Assembly: GCF_023702225.1 (NCBI RefSeq)
Contig: NZ_JAMQCO010000011.1
Span: forward strand, 31,906 to 95,905
Direction of reading: 5' to 3'
DNA length: 64,000 nucleotides
DNA from: Aureimonas altamirensis
GTDB lineage: Bacteria > Pseudomonadota > Alphaproteobacteria > Rhizobiales > Rhizobiaceae
The position numbers and the translations under genes were made by a program. The notes beneath the pieces are model-generated. The model was given only the letters and a program-made list of their open reading frames with translations. It had not been told where the DNA came from and made no database searches. Positions 25,986 through 34,930 of this stretch are shown piece after piece (within the stretch, counting starts at the first letter, position 1; every line of letters starts with the position of its first letter).

Positions 25986-27278
25986 ATGATCGTCGAGAAG
26001 ACCGACACGCTGGTCGTAGGGGCCGGGCAATCCGGCATCGCGATGAGCGAGCATCTGACAGGGATGGGCATTCCCCATCTGGTGCTGGAGCGCAGCCGCG
26101 TCGCGGAGCGCTGGCGCTCGGAACGGTGGGACTCCCTGGTGGCCAACGGACCGGCCTGGCACGATCGGTTTCCCAACATGGAATTCACCGACCTGCCGCC
26201 CGACACCTTCCCGCCGAAGGAGCGGATGGCGCGCTACTTCGAAGACTATGCGGCGATGTTCGACGCGCCGATCCGCACCAATGTCGAGGTGAAGCGCGTG
26301 CGCCGCTGCGAAGGACGCCCGGGCTTCCTCGCCACGACGTCGACGGGCGACATCGAGGCGCGGCGGGTCGTCGTCGCAACCGGCCCGTTTCAGGTTCCGT
26401 CCTTTCCCCGCATCGTGCCGGAGGACGGCGGCATCGCGCAGATCCATTCGTCGGCCTACAGGAACCCGCAGGCATTGGCCGACGGCGCCGTACTGGTGGT
26501 CGGCGGCGGCGCTTCCGGCTCGCAGATCGCGGAAGAGCTGAACAAGGCCGGTCGCAAGGTCTTCCTGTCCATCGGCGAGCATTACCGCCCGCCGCGTTCC
26601 TATCGCGGCCGCGACTATGTCTGGTGGCTCGGCGTGCTCGGCAAGTGGGACGAGATCAAGATCAACGCCAAGAAAAAGCACGTCGCCTTCGCGGTCAGCG
26701 GCTACGACGGCGGCAAGACCATCGACTTCCGTCGCCTCGGCAGCGCCGGCATCACGGTTCTCGGCATGACCGAGGGCTACGAGGACGGGGTGCTGGCCAT
26801 CGCGGACGATCTGGCCCGCAACCTGGCCGAGGGCGACCGCGCCTATCTGGAGGTCCTGGCCGAGGCGGACGCCTATGTCGAGCGGAACGGGATAGAGCTG
26901 CCACCCGAGCCCGAGGCATGGACGATCCAGCCAGACCCCGCCTGCGTCACCGACCCGATCCGCCGGCTGGATCTCGCCGCGGCGGGCATCACGACGATCG
27001 TCTGGGCGACCGGCTTCAAGTTCGATTTCAGCTGGCTCCAGGTCGACGCCTTCCATCCGGATGGCATGCCCTTCCACAAGCGCGGCATCTCGGTCGAGCA
27101 GGGGATCTACTTCCTTGGCCTGCCTGACCTCACCAATCGGGCCTCGTCCTTCATCTACGGCTGCTGGTACGACGCCAAGTACATCGCGACGCATATCGGC
27201 GTTCAGCGCAACTACGACGCGTACCGCGCGCCAGCCGCCGCGCCGATCGCCGCGCCGGCCATGGCGACGCAGGACTGA
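25986..27278 (+). CDS. flavin-containing monooxygenase-like NAD(P)/FAD oxidoreductase
   Basis: 430 aa. Two Rossmann motifs are present: VVGAGQSGIA near residue 12 for FAD and VVGGGASGSQIAEEL near residue 170 for NAD(P)H. QIHSSAYRNP lies just before the second motif, where class B monooxygenases have their fingerprint. WATGFKFDFSWL near the C-terminus is also typical. It likely uses O2 and NADPH to hydroxylate or Baeyer-Villiger-oxidise the imported compound. The ATG at 25986 has AGGAAG upstream; a GTG two codons earlier is possible. Followed closely by the dehydroquinase-like gene. Confidence 0.82.
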   Translation: MIVEKTDTLVVGAGQSGIAMSEHLTGMGIPHLVLERSRVAERWRSERWDSLVANGPAWHDRFPNMEFTDLPPDTFPPKERMARYFEDYAAMFDAPIRTNVEVKRVRRCEGRPGFLATTSTGDIEARRVVVATGPFQVPSFPRIVPEDGGIAQIHSSAYRNPQALADGAVLVVGGGASGSQIAEELNKAGRKVFLSIGEHYRPPRSYRGRDYVWWLGVLGKWDEIKINAKKKHVAFAVSGYDGGKTIDFRRLGSAGITVLGMTEGYEDGVLAIADDLARNLAEGDRAYLEVLAEADAYVERNGIELPPEPEAWTIQPDPACVTDPIRRLDLAAAGITTIVWATGFKFDFSWLQVDAFHPDGMPFHKRGISVEQGIYFLGLPDLTNRASSFIYGCWYDAKYIATHIGVQRNYDAYRAPAAAPIAAPAMATQD

Positions 27279-27304
27279 GCGGGGCACTTTCAGGGGGATT
27301 GCCA

Positions 27305-27751
27305 ATGAAGACCGTCATGTTTCTCAACGGGCCGAATGCCAATCTCTACGGGCTCGACCCGAAGGGTACGTACGGCACGGACAGCTTTCCCAAGATCGAA
27401 GCCGCCTGCATGGCCCGGGCGGAGCAGCTCGGGTTCCATCTCCATTTCCGCCAGTCCAACCATGAAGGCGTGCTCATCGACTGGATCCAGGAGGCACGCC
27501 GGAGCTGCGATGGCCTGCTCATCAACGCCGCCGGGCTTACCTACACCTCGATCGCGATCCTCGATGCGCTCCTGGCATTCGATGGCCCGATCATCGAATG
27601 CCACATGAGCAATATCTGGAAGAGGGAGCCGTTCCGCCACCATTCCTTCATATCCAAGGCGGCGACCGGCGTTATCGCCGGGCTGGGCGTACGAGGCTAC
27701 CTGCTCGGCCTTTCCGCGATGCGCGACATGATCGCCGGAGATGCGGCATGA
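27305..27751 (+). CDS. type II dehydroquinase-like protein lacking the catalytic arginine
   Basis: 148 aa, full-length AroQ fold with NGPNANLYGLDPKGTYG at the N-terminus, INAAGLTYTSIAILDAL and ECHMSNIWKREPFRHHS. In type II dehydroquinases the lid holds an essential Arg (Arg19 of the M. tuberculosis enzyme) and Tyr (Tyr24). By alignment here Tyr23 is kept but the Arg position is Asp18, and the NPG/NAG loop reads NAAG. The His of the H-x-SN motif remains. It thus probably does not catalyse normal dehydroquinate dehydration. A canonical aroQ exists at 45081. ATG at 27305 preferred over an upstream TTG; operon with the monooxygenase and hydroxyacid dehydrogenase. Confidence 0.8.
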   Translation: MKTVMFLNGPNANLYGLDPKGTYGTDSFPKIEAACMARAEQLGFHLHFRQSNHEGVLIDWIQEARRSCDGLLINAAGLTYTSIAILDALLAFDGPIIECHMSNIWKREPFRHHSFISKAATGVIAGLGVRGYLLGLSAMRDMIAGDAA

Positions 27752-28683
27752 CGGACACGCTGGTCTTCCACAGCGGCCCGGACCCGTTCGGGCCCTGGCG
27801 CGATGCGCTTGCCCCGCATCTGGGCAAGGATGTCCTGATCGAGGAGTCCCACGCCGTCACCGACCCGGAAGCGGTCCGGTTCGCGCTGGTCTGGATGCCG
27901 CCCGAAGGCTTCTTCGATCGCTTTCCCAATCTCGAGCTGGTGATCAACCTGGGCGCCGGGGTAGACCGGCTGGTTGCCCGCAAGGACTTGCCGGACGTTC
28001 CGATAACCCGGCTGTCCGACCCGGACATGGGCCGGATGATGGCCGGATTCGTCCTGTTCTCGGTGCTCCGCCACGCCCGCGAGATACCGCATTTCCAGGC
28101 GGCGCAGGCCCGTCGCGAGTGGAGCTACCGGCACCCGCGGGCCGCGCAGGACATCACCGTCGCGGTTCTCGGCCTCGGCGAGCTCGGCGCCCCGGCCGCG
28201 ATCGAAGTCGCCCGCCAGGGCTTCGATACGCATGGCTGGGCGACACGGCCGCGCGACCTGCCCGGCGTTACCGTCCACTGCGGTGAGGAGGCCCTGCCCG
28301 GCCTTTGCGCCAAGGCCGACATCGTGGTGTGCATGCTGCCGCTGACGCCCGGTACCCGGAGGCGTCTGGACGCCTCCTTCTTCGCGCGGTTGAAAGCCGG
28401 TGCGGCCTTCGTCAACGTCTCGCGCGGGGAGGTCGTGGACCAGGGGGCGCTGGTGGCGGCCCTGCAGGCAGGCAGCTTGTCCGGGGCGACGCTCGACGTC
28501 TTCGAGACCGAGCCGCTGCCGTCCGACAGCCCGCTCTGGGATATGCCGGGCGTATTGATAACCCCGCATCTTGCTTCCGTCGCACTGCCTAAAAGTGCCG
28601 CACCGCAGATCGCCGCCAATATCCGTGCAGTCCAGGCCGGGCAGCCGCTTGCAAACGAAGTTTCGCGGGTGCGCGGCTACTAG
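27748..28683 (+). CDS. D-2-hydroxyacid dehydrogenase (glyoxylate/hydroxypyruvate reductase A-like)
   Basis: 311 aa. The NAD-binding motif GLGELGAPAAIEVA and the catalytic set Arg in NVSRGEVVD, Glu in DVFETEPLP and His in TPHLAS are all visible. Reduces a 2-oxo acid to the D-2-hydroxy acid or the reverse. The ATG overlaps the stop of the preceding gene by 4 bases. Last gene of the TRAP operon, so it likely handles a 2-oxo or 2-hydroxy acid formed from the TRAP substrate. Confidence 0.88.
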   Translation: MTDTLVFHSGPDPFGPWRDALAPHLGKDVLIEESHAVTDPEAVRFALVWMPPEGFFDRFPNLELVINLGAGVDRLVARKDLPDVPITRLSDPDMGRMMAGFVLFSVLRHAREIPHFQAAQARREWSYRHPRAAQDITVAVLGLGELGAPAAIEVARQGFDTHGWATRPRDLPGVTVHCGEEALPGLCAKADIVVCMLPLTPGTRRRLDASFFARLKAGAAFVNVSRGEVVDQGALVAALQAGSLSGATLDVFETEPLPSDSPLWDMPGVLITPHLASVALPKSAAPQIAANIRAVQAGQPLANEVSRVRGY

Positions 28684-28892
28684 GCAGGATGCCGCCCTAT
28701 TGAACACTTGCCTGCGGAGGCCCGAGCGTGTCCTTCGAAAACGTATTTCCTTACAGACGATTAGACGAATGAGGCAGCAAAAGCTTCGCACTGGATAGGT
28801 ATTTCCAGTTAGGCTTCCCCTTCCGTCTCCCCGCAATATTGCCCCGACAGCTCACCCGGCAACGGCGCATGCCTCAACAGATGGGAACAACC

Positions 28893-29918
28893 ATGAGACG
28901 CCTTCTCCTGACCGCATCGGCATTTGCTTTCCTGACCTCGTCGGCCTTCGCCGAGACACTCGTGGTCAGCAGTTGGGGCGGAAGCTTCCGCGACCTGATC
29001 GCCGAAGCGATCGCGACGAAATTCACCGAGGAAACCGGCGTCGAAGTCGAGTTCATCACCGGCGGCACCATCGACAGGCTGAACCAGGCGAACCTCAGCA
29101 AGGACAACCCGGAGAGCGACGTGACCTTCACCACGTCCCATGTCGGCTGGCTGTACCGGAACCAGGGCCTCTTCGAGGATCTGGATATGTCGAAGATCCC
29201 GAACGCGGCCAATCTCGTCGAACAGGCGAAGATCAGCCCGTCGCATATCGGCGCCTGGGCCTATGTCTACACGATCGGATATCTTCCCGACCTCGTCCCG
29301 CAGGACGTGACCTTCGAAAGCTGGAACGATCTGTGGTCTCCCGAGCTGAAGGGGATGATCGCCGTTCCGGACTTCGACCCCTCTCACATAATCGCCGTCG
29401 CCGCAAAGCTGGAAGGTGTCGATATCGAGAACTGGCAGCAGGCCGAGGACAAGCTTCGGGCGCTGCAGCCGAACCTGAAGGCGTTCTATACCAACGATGC
29501 CAACTCCCAGCAGCTTCTGTCGACGGGCGAGACGCCGGTGCAGGTGCTCCTGTCGATGAACGCCTACCACATGCAGTCCGAAGGGCTGGACGTGAGGCTG
29601 GCCATCCCGAAGGAAGGCGCCGTGCTCGGCATCGATACGATGGGCATCACGAAGGGCAGCACCAAGCAGGACCTGGCCTACAAGTTCATCGACACGGCCC
29701 TCGACCCTGAGGTCCAGGCCCGGATCGCCGAAATCAAGAAGGGCAGCCCGGTCGTATCGAACGTCCAGCTGCCGGAAGAGCTGGCGTCCCTGCCCGGCAT
29801 CTTCACGACGCCCGAACAGTGGGAAAGCCAGACGCTGATAATCCCGCACGAGTTGCGCGCCGAGAAGACCGGAGAATGGCGTCGGTGGTTCTCGGAAAAC
29901 ATGACCGCCGGCAACTGA
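28893..29918 (+). CDS. ABC importer solute-binding protein, PotD/spermidine-putrescine family
   Basis: 341 aa. Signal peptide MRRLLLTASAFAFLTSSAFA followed by a type II binding fold beginning TLVVSSWGGSFRDL. Segments such as LWSPELKGMIAVPDF and the late PEQWE segment are typical of the family. Ligands of relatives include polyamines, opines and aminophosphonates. The ATG at 28893 precedes the signal peptide; longer frames add a basic leader without an RBS. Followed by a strong hairpin at 29928-29951. Confidence 0.88.
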   Translation: MRRLLLTASAFAFLTSSAFAETLVVSSWGGSFRDLIAEAIATKFTEETGVEVEFITGGTIDRLNQANLSKDNPESDVTFTTSHVGWLYRNQGLFEDLDMSKIPNAANLVEQAKISPSHIGAWAYVYTIGYLPDLVPQDVTFESWNDLWSPELKGMIAVPDFDPSHIIAVAAKLEGVDIENWQQAEDKLRALQPNLKAFYTNDANSQQLLSTGETPVQVLLSMNAYHMQSEGLDVRLAIPKEGAVLGIDTMGITKGSTKQDLAYKFIDTALDPEVQARIAEIKKGSPVVSNVQLPEELASLPGIFTTPEQWESQTLIIPHELRAEKTGEWRRWFSENMTAGN

Positions 29919-29927
29919 GCCCGTATC

Positions 29928-29951
29928 GCCCCGCCGCATCGGCGGCGGGGC
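29928..29951 (+). terminator. intra-operon hairpin after the PotD-like gene
   Basis: GCCCCGCCGC (29928-29937) and GCGGCGGGGC (29942-29951) form a perfect 10-bp stem with a 4-base loop, starting 9 bases after the binding-protein stop and followed by CTCTTCCCT. As the permease genes downstream depend on the same transcript, it probably attenuates or protects the upstream mRNA, giving more binding protein than permease. Confidence 0.6.
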
Positions 29952-29979
29952 CTCTTCCCTTCCCGATCTGGTCCGCCGC

Positions 29980-30831
29980 ATGTCGAAGCGCCCATTCCTT
30001 CGCTGGTTCGCCTCTCCGTCGATCCTCATCGCGTTCGGCATCACGGCATCGTTCCTGGCCATCGTCCAGTACAGTTTCCGCGCCCATATCCCAGGATCTC
30101 TGGATCCCGGCGGCCTGACGCTCGACAATTTCACGACGCTCCTGAAGGCGGTCTACGGCCAGGCCTTCCTGAACACGGTTCTGCTGTGTCTCTGGACGGC
30201 GCTGTTTACCCTGCTGATCGGATATCCGCTGGCCTACGCGATGATCCGGGCCAAATCCGCCAGGTTACGCAGCGCGATCCTGCTGATCTCGCTGACGCCG
30301 CTCTTCCTGGGCGAGATCGTACGCACCTATTCGTGGATGATCGTGCTTGGCAACCGGGGCTTCCTCAACGCCTTCCTGCTGCAGATCGGCCTGATCGACC
30401 GACCGTTGAACCTGATGTTCACCATGACGGGCGTGGTGATCGCGCTTGTCCACTTCACCCTGCCGATCGTGGTCGTGATGCTGGCCGCCGCCCTGTCGCA
30501 CATCGACCGCAACCTCGAGCGTGCGGCGCGCTCCCTCGGCGCGGGCCGCATACGCAGCTTCCTGACGGTGACGCTGCCCTTGTCGGTGCCCGGCATCGTC
30601 GCCGCGACATCGACGGCCTTCGCATGGACGTTCTCCGCCTTCGCCACCCCGCAGATGATCGGCGGCGGCCAGGTACAGACCATCTCGACGCTGGTCTATC
30701 AGGTCGGCTTCGCGTCCTTCAACTTCCCGCTGGCTGCCTCGCTGTCGCTCGTCGGACTGCTCTTCACCCTCGCCGTCCTCGCCTTCTTCAATGCCGGACT
30801 CGGCCGGCTCGAACGGATCGGAGCGCACTGA
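29980..30831 (+). CDS. ABC importer permease, PotB-like
   Basis: 283 aa, six membrane segments, BPD_transp_1 fold. The ATPase-contact EAA loop reads NLERAARSLGAGRIRSFLTVTLPLSVPGI. An N-terminal basic start MSKRPFLRWF precedes TM1. Ends 2 bases before the PotC-like gene. Forms the heteromeric channel with it. Confidence 0.9.
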   Translation: MSKRPFLRWFASPSILIAFGITASFLAIVQYSFRAHIPGSLDPGGLTLDNFTTLLKAVYGQAFLNTVLLCLWTALFTLLIGYPLAYAMIRAKSARLRSAILLISLTPLFLGEIVRTYSWMIVLGNRGFLNAFLLQIGLIDRPLNLMFTMTGVVIALVHFTLPIVVVMLAAALSHIDRNLERAARSLGAGRIRSFLTVTLPLSVPGIVAATSTAFAWTFSAFATPQMIGGGQVQTISTLVYQVGFASFNFPLAASLSLVGLLFTLAVLAFFNAGLGRLERIGAH

Positions 30832-30833
30832 CC

Positions 30834-31643
30834 ATGAAGAAAAGCGTGTCCGACCGCATTCTGGACTGGGGTGGGGCGATCCTCGTCACGTCGATCCTGT
30901 GCTTCGTGCTGATGCCGTTCCTGGTGGTTGCGATCGCCTCGTTCAACGATGGCGCGATCCTGTCCTTTCCGCCCCGGAGCTGGTCTTTCCGCTGGTATGC
31001 GAACGCCTTCCAGTACCGGGATTTCGGGGCGGGCCTCGTCAATTCCCTGAAGGTGGCGGCGGTCGGCGCAACCATCGCGATGGTTGCAGGCGCCGGCTTC
31101 GCCTATGTGCTGGACCGATACGAGTTCAGGGGCAGGAGCATCCTGAACGCGATCCTGATGTCGCCGCTGATCATCCCCAACTTCACCATCGGCCTCGGCC
31201 TGCTGATCCTGTCGGCCGCTGCCTCCCTGCCCCGTTCGATCTGGCTCGTCGTGGCGGTGCACGTCATCATCGTCTTCCCCTTCGTCGTACGCTCGGTCTA
31301 CGTGTCGCTGCGCAATTTCGAGCGGCGCTACGAACAGGCGGCCGAAAGCCTCGGCGGCGGACCGCTGCACGTCCTCCTGACGATCACCCTGCCGCTTCTG
31401 GTGCCGGGCCTCGTTTCGGGCGGCCTGTTCGCCGCGATCCTGTCGTTCAACGAGTTCACCGCCTCGCTCTTCGTCGTCAACCAGAGCACGCAGACCCTGC
31501 CGGTCGCCATGTACAACTACGTTCGGGAGTATGCGGACCCGACGCTGGCCGCGCTGTCCGTGGTCTACGTGGTCGTCGTCGCCGCCATCCTCCTGATCGT
31601 CCACAAGATCTTCCGCCTCGAAAAGGTTCTCAATGTCGAGTGA
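30834..31643 (+). CDS. ABC importer permease, PotC-like
   Basis: 269 aa, six membrane segments. Contains VAIASFNDGAILSFPPRSWSFRWY, usual for PotC, and the EAA loop YEQAAESLGGGPLHVLLTITLPLLVPGL. Overlaps the ATPase gene by 11 bases, an indication of translational coupling. Confidence 0.9.
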   Translation: MKKSVSDRILDWGGAILVTSILCFVLMPFLVVAIASFNDGAILSFPPRSWSFRWYANAFQYRDFGAGLVNSLKVAAVGATIAMVAGAGFAYVLDRYEFRGRSILNAILMSPLIIPNFTIGLGLLILSAAASLPRSIWLVVAVHVIIVFPFVVRSVYVSLRNFERRYEQAAESLGGGPLHVLLTITLPLLVPGLVSGGLFAAILSFNEFTASLFVVNQSTQTLPVAMYNYVREYADPTLAALSVVYVVVVAAILLIVHKIFRLEKVLNVE

Positions 31644-32754
31644 GATGCCCATTCCCGCAGCGTCTTCGGACATGCCGGACGCCGCCGTCCAATTGGATGG
31701 CGTGGCCAAGTCCTTCTCCGGCATCATGGCGCTCGACCCGATCTGGCTGAAGATGCGGCGCGGCGAGTTCATGACGCTGCTGGGGCCGTCCGGCTGCGGA
31801 AAGACCACGCTGCTGAACCTGATCGCCGGCTTCCTCGAAGCCGACGCAGGCGAACTCTTCATCGAGCGCGAGCTCGTCACCCAGGTTCCGCCGCACAAGC
31901 GCGAAATCGGCATCGTCTTCCAGAACTACGCGCTGTTTCCGCATATGAGCGTCGCGCAGAACGTCGCCTATGGCTTGCGGACCCGCCGTGTCGCCAAGGC
32001 GGAGATCGCCGAGCGCGTCCGAGAGGCGCTTGCGCTGGTGAAGCTCCAGGATTTCGCCGACAGGCGCCCCCGACAATTGTCCGGCGGCCAGCAGCAGCGT
32101 GTCGCGCTGGCCCGGGCACTGGTGATCCGCCCGCGCGTCCTGCTGCTGGACGAACCGTTCTCGGCCCTCGATCGCAACCTTCGGGGCGCGATGCAGGTGG
32201 AACTGCGCGAGATCCAGACGCGGCTCGGGCTGACCACGGTCTTCGTGACGCACGACCAGAACGAGGCGCTCAGCATGTCGGACCGCATCGCCGTCATGTC
32301 GCGCGGGCATATCCGCCAGATCGGCAGCCCGGCCGACATCTACGACAGGCCGCAGAGCCTCTTCGTCTCCACCTTCGTGGGCGACGCCAACCTGTTTTCG
32401 GCGACGTTGCGCAAGAGATTCGACTCCACCGCCGAAGTCGAGATCGGCGATACGCCCCTGAAGCTGACGCTCTACCAGGATGAAGTGCCCGCCGTGGGTC
32501 CGGTGACGGTGTTCGTCCGTCCGGAGCAGTGCCGCCTGACCGAGCCGGGCGACCCCTTGTCCATCCCGGCGCGCGTCGCCTTGTCCGTCTATCAGGGCAG
32601 CTACGCCGAACTTTACCTCGACTGTCCGGCCGCGACGTCCGGACGCGTGATGCTGCGCGTTCCGGCGGCCGGGGCATTCGCGCCGGGTGTCGCGGTCGGG
32701 ATCGCCCTGCCGGAACAGGGCGCCGCGATCTACGCCCGGGAGGATGCCCTTTGA
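31633..32754 (+). CDS. ABC importer ATPase, PotA-like
   Basis: 373 aa. Walker A GPSGCGKTT at residues 51-59, Q-loop VFQNYALFPHM, signature LSGGQQQRVALARAL, Walker B VLLLDEPFSALD, switch VTHDQNEA. A C-terminal TOBE-like regulatory domain (about residues 285-373) includes VTVFVRPEQCRL. Energises the 29980/30834 permease pair. Its stop overlaps a potential TTG start of the next gene. Confidence 0.92.
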   Translation: MSSEMPIPAASSDMPDAAVQLDGVAKSFSGIMALDPIWLKMRRGEFMTLLGPSGCGKTTLLNLIAGFLEADAGELFIERELVTQVPPHKREIGIVFQNYALFPHMSVAQNVAYGLRTRRVAKAEIAERVREALALVKLQDFADRRPRQLSGGQQQRVALARALVIRPRVLLLDEPFSALDRNLRGAMQVELREIQTRLGLTTVFVTHDQNEALSMSDRIAVMSRGHIRQIGSPADIYDRPQSLFVSTFVGDANLFSATLRKRFDSTAEVEIGDTPLKLTLYQDEVPAVGPVTVFVRPEQCRLTEPGDPLSIPARVALSVYQGSYAELYLDCPAATSGRVMLRVPAAGAFAPGVAVGIALPEQGAAIYAREDAL

Positions 32755-32762
32755 CCCGCACG

Positions 32763-33749
32763 ATGAAAGCCGTGATCGCCGCACGGCCCGGCGGACCGGA
32801 CGTGCTGACGCTGGTGGACCGCCCCGTTCCTGCGCCCGGTGACGGCGAGGTGCTGATCGAAGTTGCCGCCGCCGGGGTGAACCGCCCCGACATCATGCAG
32901 CGCTCCGGTGCTCTGCCCGCGCCGCCCGGCGTCTCCGACGTGCTGGGGCTGGAGGTTGCGGGGGAAGTCGTCGCCATCGGCGCCGATGTCGATCCTGCCG
33001 CCCTCGGCACGACGGTGATGGCGCTGCTGAAGGCCGGCGGATACGCCGAACTTGCCGTGGCTCGGGCCGCCCATTGCCTGCCCGTACCGGACGGCTTGAG
33101 CCTCGAGGAGGCCGCCGTGCTGCCCGAAGGGCTTTTCACGATCCGGCACAATCTGTTCGAGCGTGGAGCGCTGCGGCCCGGCGAAACCGTACTGATCGAA
33201 GGCGGCGCCAGCGGCATCGGCACCCTTGCCTCGCAACTGGCGCAGGCGATGGGCGCCAAGGTGATCGTCACGGCCGGCGGATCGGAAAAATGCGCGCGCC
33301 TCGCCGCCATGGGGGCCGATGCGATCGACTACCGCAAGGCGGATCTGGCCGCGGAAGTGCTGCACCTGACCGACGGGCGCGGCGTGGACGTGGTGCTCGA
33401 CATCCTGGGCGGCGATGCAGTCAACAGCCATCTTGCCTGCATGGCGCCCGGCGGACGCCATGTCGGCCTGTCCTTCATGACCGGCATGATCGCGCCGGTC
33501 GACCTCGGCCTGCTGATGCGCAAGGGGCTCTGGCTCACCTCGTCGACGCTCCGGCCCAAAAGCGACGGAGAAAAGGCCGCGATCGCCGCCGACGTCCGTG
33601 AAACGCTGCTGCCACTGCTGGGGCCCGGCAAGGTCCGGCCCGTCCTGTCGAGCACCTTCCCGCTTGCCGACGCGGCGCGGGCCCATGCGCTGCTGGAGGG
33701 CGGCGACAATTTCGGAAAGATCGTACTGACCACGAGGGAAAGAAGCTGA
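32763..33749 (+). CDS. zinc-free NADPH:quinone oxidoreductase (MDR, PIG3-like)
   Basis: 328 aa. It has GVNRPDIMQRSG near residue 38, no zinc-ligand cysteines, and the cofactor motif EGGASGIGTLASQLA. DPxD-type zinc lobe is absent, so it belongs to the quinone/enone reductase branch of MDR proteins. Reduces a quinone or activated double bond with NADPH. ATG at 32763 is chosen; TTG at 32751, overlapping the ATPase stop, could also serve. It is part of the PotABCD-like operon, an uncommon partner for a polyamine-type importer. Confidence 0.82.
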   Translation: MKAVIAARPGGPDVLTLVDRPVPAPGDGEVLIEVAAAGVNRPDIMQRSGALPAPPGVSDVLGLEVAGEVVAIGADVDPAALGTTVMALLKAGGYAELAVARAAHCLPVPDGLSLEEAAVLPEGLFTIRHNLFERGALRPGETVLIEGGASGIGTLASQLAQAMGAKVIVTAGGSEKCARLAAMGADAIDYRKADLAAEVLHLTDGRGVDVVLDILGGDAVNSHLACMAPGGRHVGLSFMTGMIAPVDLGLLMRKGLWLTSSTLRPKSDGEKAAIAADVRETLLPLLGPGKVRPVLSSTFPLADAARAHALLEGGDNFGKIVLTTRERS

Positions 33750-33752
33750 ACC

Positions 33753-34169
33753 ATGGCTCATTTGCGACATCGCAAGTTCAACACGCGCGACACCTATCCC
33801 GAGCAGAAGCTCGATAACGACCTGTCGCAGGCCGTCGTGGCCCGGGGAGGAACCACCATCTTCCTGCGCGGCCAGTGCCCGCAGGATCTCGACACCGCCG
33901 AAAACATCGCCAGCAGCGACCCGGTGGAGCAGACCCACAAGGTGATGCAGAACATCCGCCAGCTGGTGCAGGAGTGCGGCGGCGAGATGGAGCATGTGAC
34001 CAAGCTCGTCGTCTATCTGACCGACGTGCGCCACCGCGAGGCCGTCTATCGGACCATGGGCGAATACATCAGGGGCGTCTTTCCGGTCTGCACGGGTTTG
34101 ACCGTGGTGGCCCTGGCCCGTCCAGAATGGCTGGTCGAGATCGACGCGACCGCCGTCATCCCCGATTGA
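33753..34169 (+). CDS. RidA/YjgF-family protein (enamine/imine deaminase-like)
   Basis: 138 aa. Contains the family's VVARGGTTIFLRGQ strand, QNIRQLVQECGGEMEHVTKLVVYLTD and ALARPEWLVEIDATAVIP. The Arg of the RPEWLVEI segment is the carboxylate-binding residue in active RidA enzymes. Hydrolyses reactive 2-imino/enamine acids from amino-acid breakdown. Starts 3 bases after the quinone reductase stop. Points to an amino-acid- or amine-like substrate for this operon. Confidence 0.88.
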   Translation: MAHLRHRKFNTRDTYPEQKLDNDLSQAVVARGGTTIFLRGQCPQDLDTAENIASSDPVEQTHKVMQNIRQLVQECGGEMEHVTKLVVYLTDVRHREAVYRTMGEYIRGVFPVCTGLTVVALARPEWLVEIDATAVIPD

Positions 34170-34213
34170 GCGCACCCCAGAAGACGGAAAGGGCGGATGC
34201 CCAGGGAGTTTCC

Positions 34214-34888
34214 ATGACTTTTTCGATCGTCGGCCACTGCCCGGAAACGGGAATGTTCGGTGTCGCCATATCCTCCTCGTCGCCGGCCGTCGCCGCGCGC
34301 TGCTCCTTTGCACGGGCCGGCGTGGGCGCCGTCGCCACGCAGAACGTGACCGACCCGCGGCTCGGCCCGCATGCGCTGGACCTCATGGAGCGGGGGGCCA
34401 GCCCGCGCGAAGCCCTGGCGATCCTGGAACGCAGCGGCGCGCATATGGCGTTCCGGCAGGTCCTGGCGGTCGGACGCTCGGGCGAAAGCGCCATCTATTC
34501 GGGCACCGAGGTGCTCGGCATGTGGTCCGAAGCCCAGGGCCGCGATACCGCCGCGGCCGGCAATCTACTTGCCGATGCCGGCGTGCCCGAAGTCATGGTC
34601 CAGCATTTCAGCAACTCCGAGGGCCATCTCGGGCAGCGCCTGTTGGGCGCGTTGCGCGCCGGCCTGGATGCCGGCGGCGAGGCAGGACCCGTTCACTCGG
34701 CCGGGCTGCTGCTCGTCGACGCGCAAAGCTGGCCGCTGGCCGAGCTTCGGATCGACTGGAGCGACGCGTGCCCGATCGCGGCGCTGGAACAGGCCTGGTC
34801 GGTCTACCAGCCCCAGATGGCCGCCTATGTCACCCGCGCGCTGGACCCGCGCCAGGCGCCGTCTTATGGCGTTCCGGGAGATGAGTGA
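34214..34888 (+). CDS. DUF1028 family protein (Ntn-hydrolase-like)
   Basis: 224 aa. Starts TFSIVGHCPETGMFGVAISSSSPAVAARC and contains GVGAVATQNVTDPRLG, both diagnostic for DUF1028, a family with an Ntn-hydrolase-like fold and frequent linkage to RidA and peptide or amide catabolism genes. Enzymatic activity is not established; an amidohydrolase role is plausible here next to an M20 deacylase. ATG at 34214 with GGGAGTTTCC upstream. Confidence 0.88.
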   Translation: MTFSIVGHCPETGMFGVAISSSSPAVAARCSFARAGVGAVATQNVTDPRLGPHALDLMERGASPREALAILERSGAHMAFRQVLAVGRSGESAIYSGTEVLGMWSEAQGRDTAAAGNLLADAGVPEVMVQHFSNSEGHLGQRLLGALRAGLDAGGEAGPVHSAGLLLVDAQSWPLAELRIDWSDACPIAALEQAWSVYQPQMAAYVTRALDPRQAPSYGVPGDE

Positions 34889-34930
34889 CTAACCTCGCCG
34901 CGTCCGGACGAGGTTCTTCGAGGGATTGCC

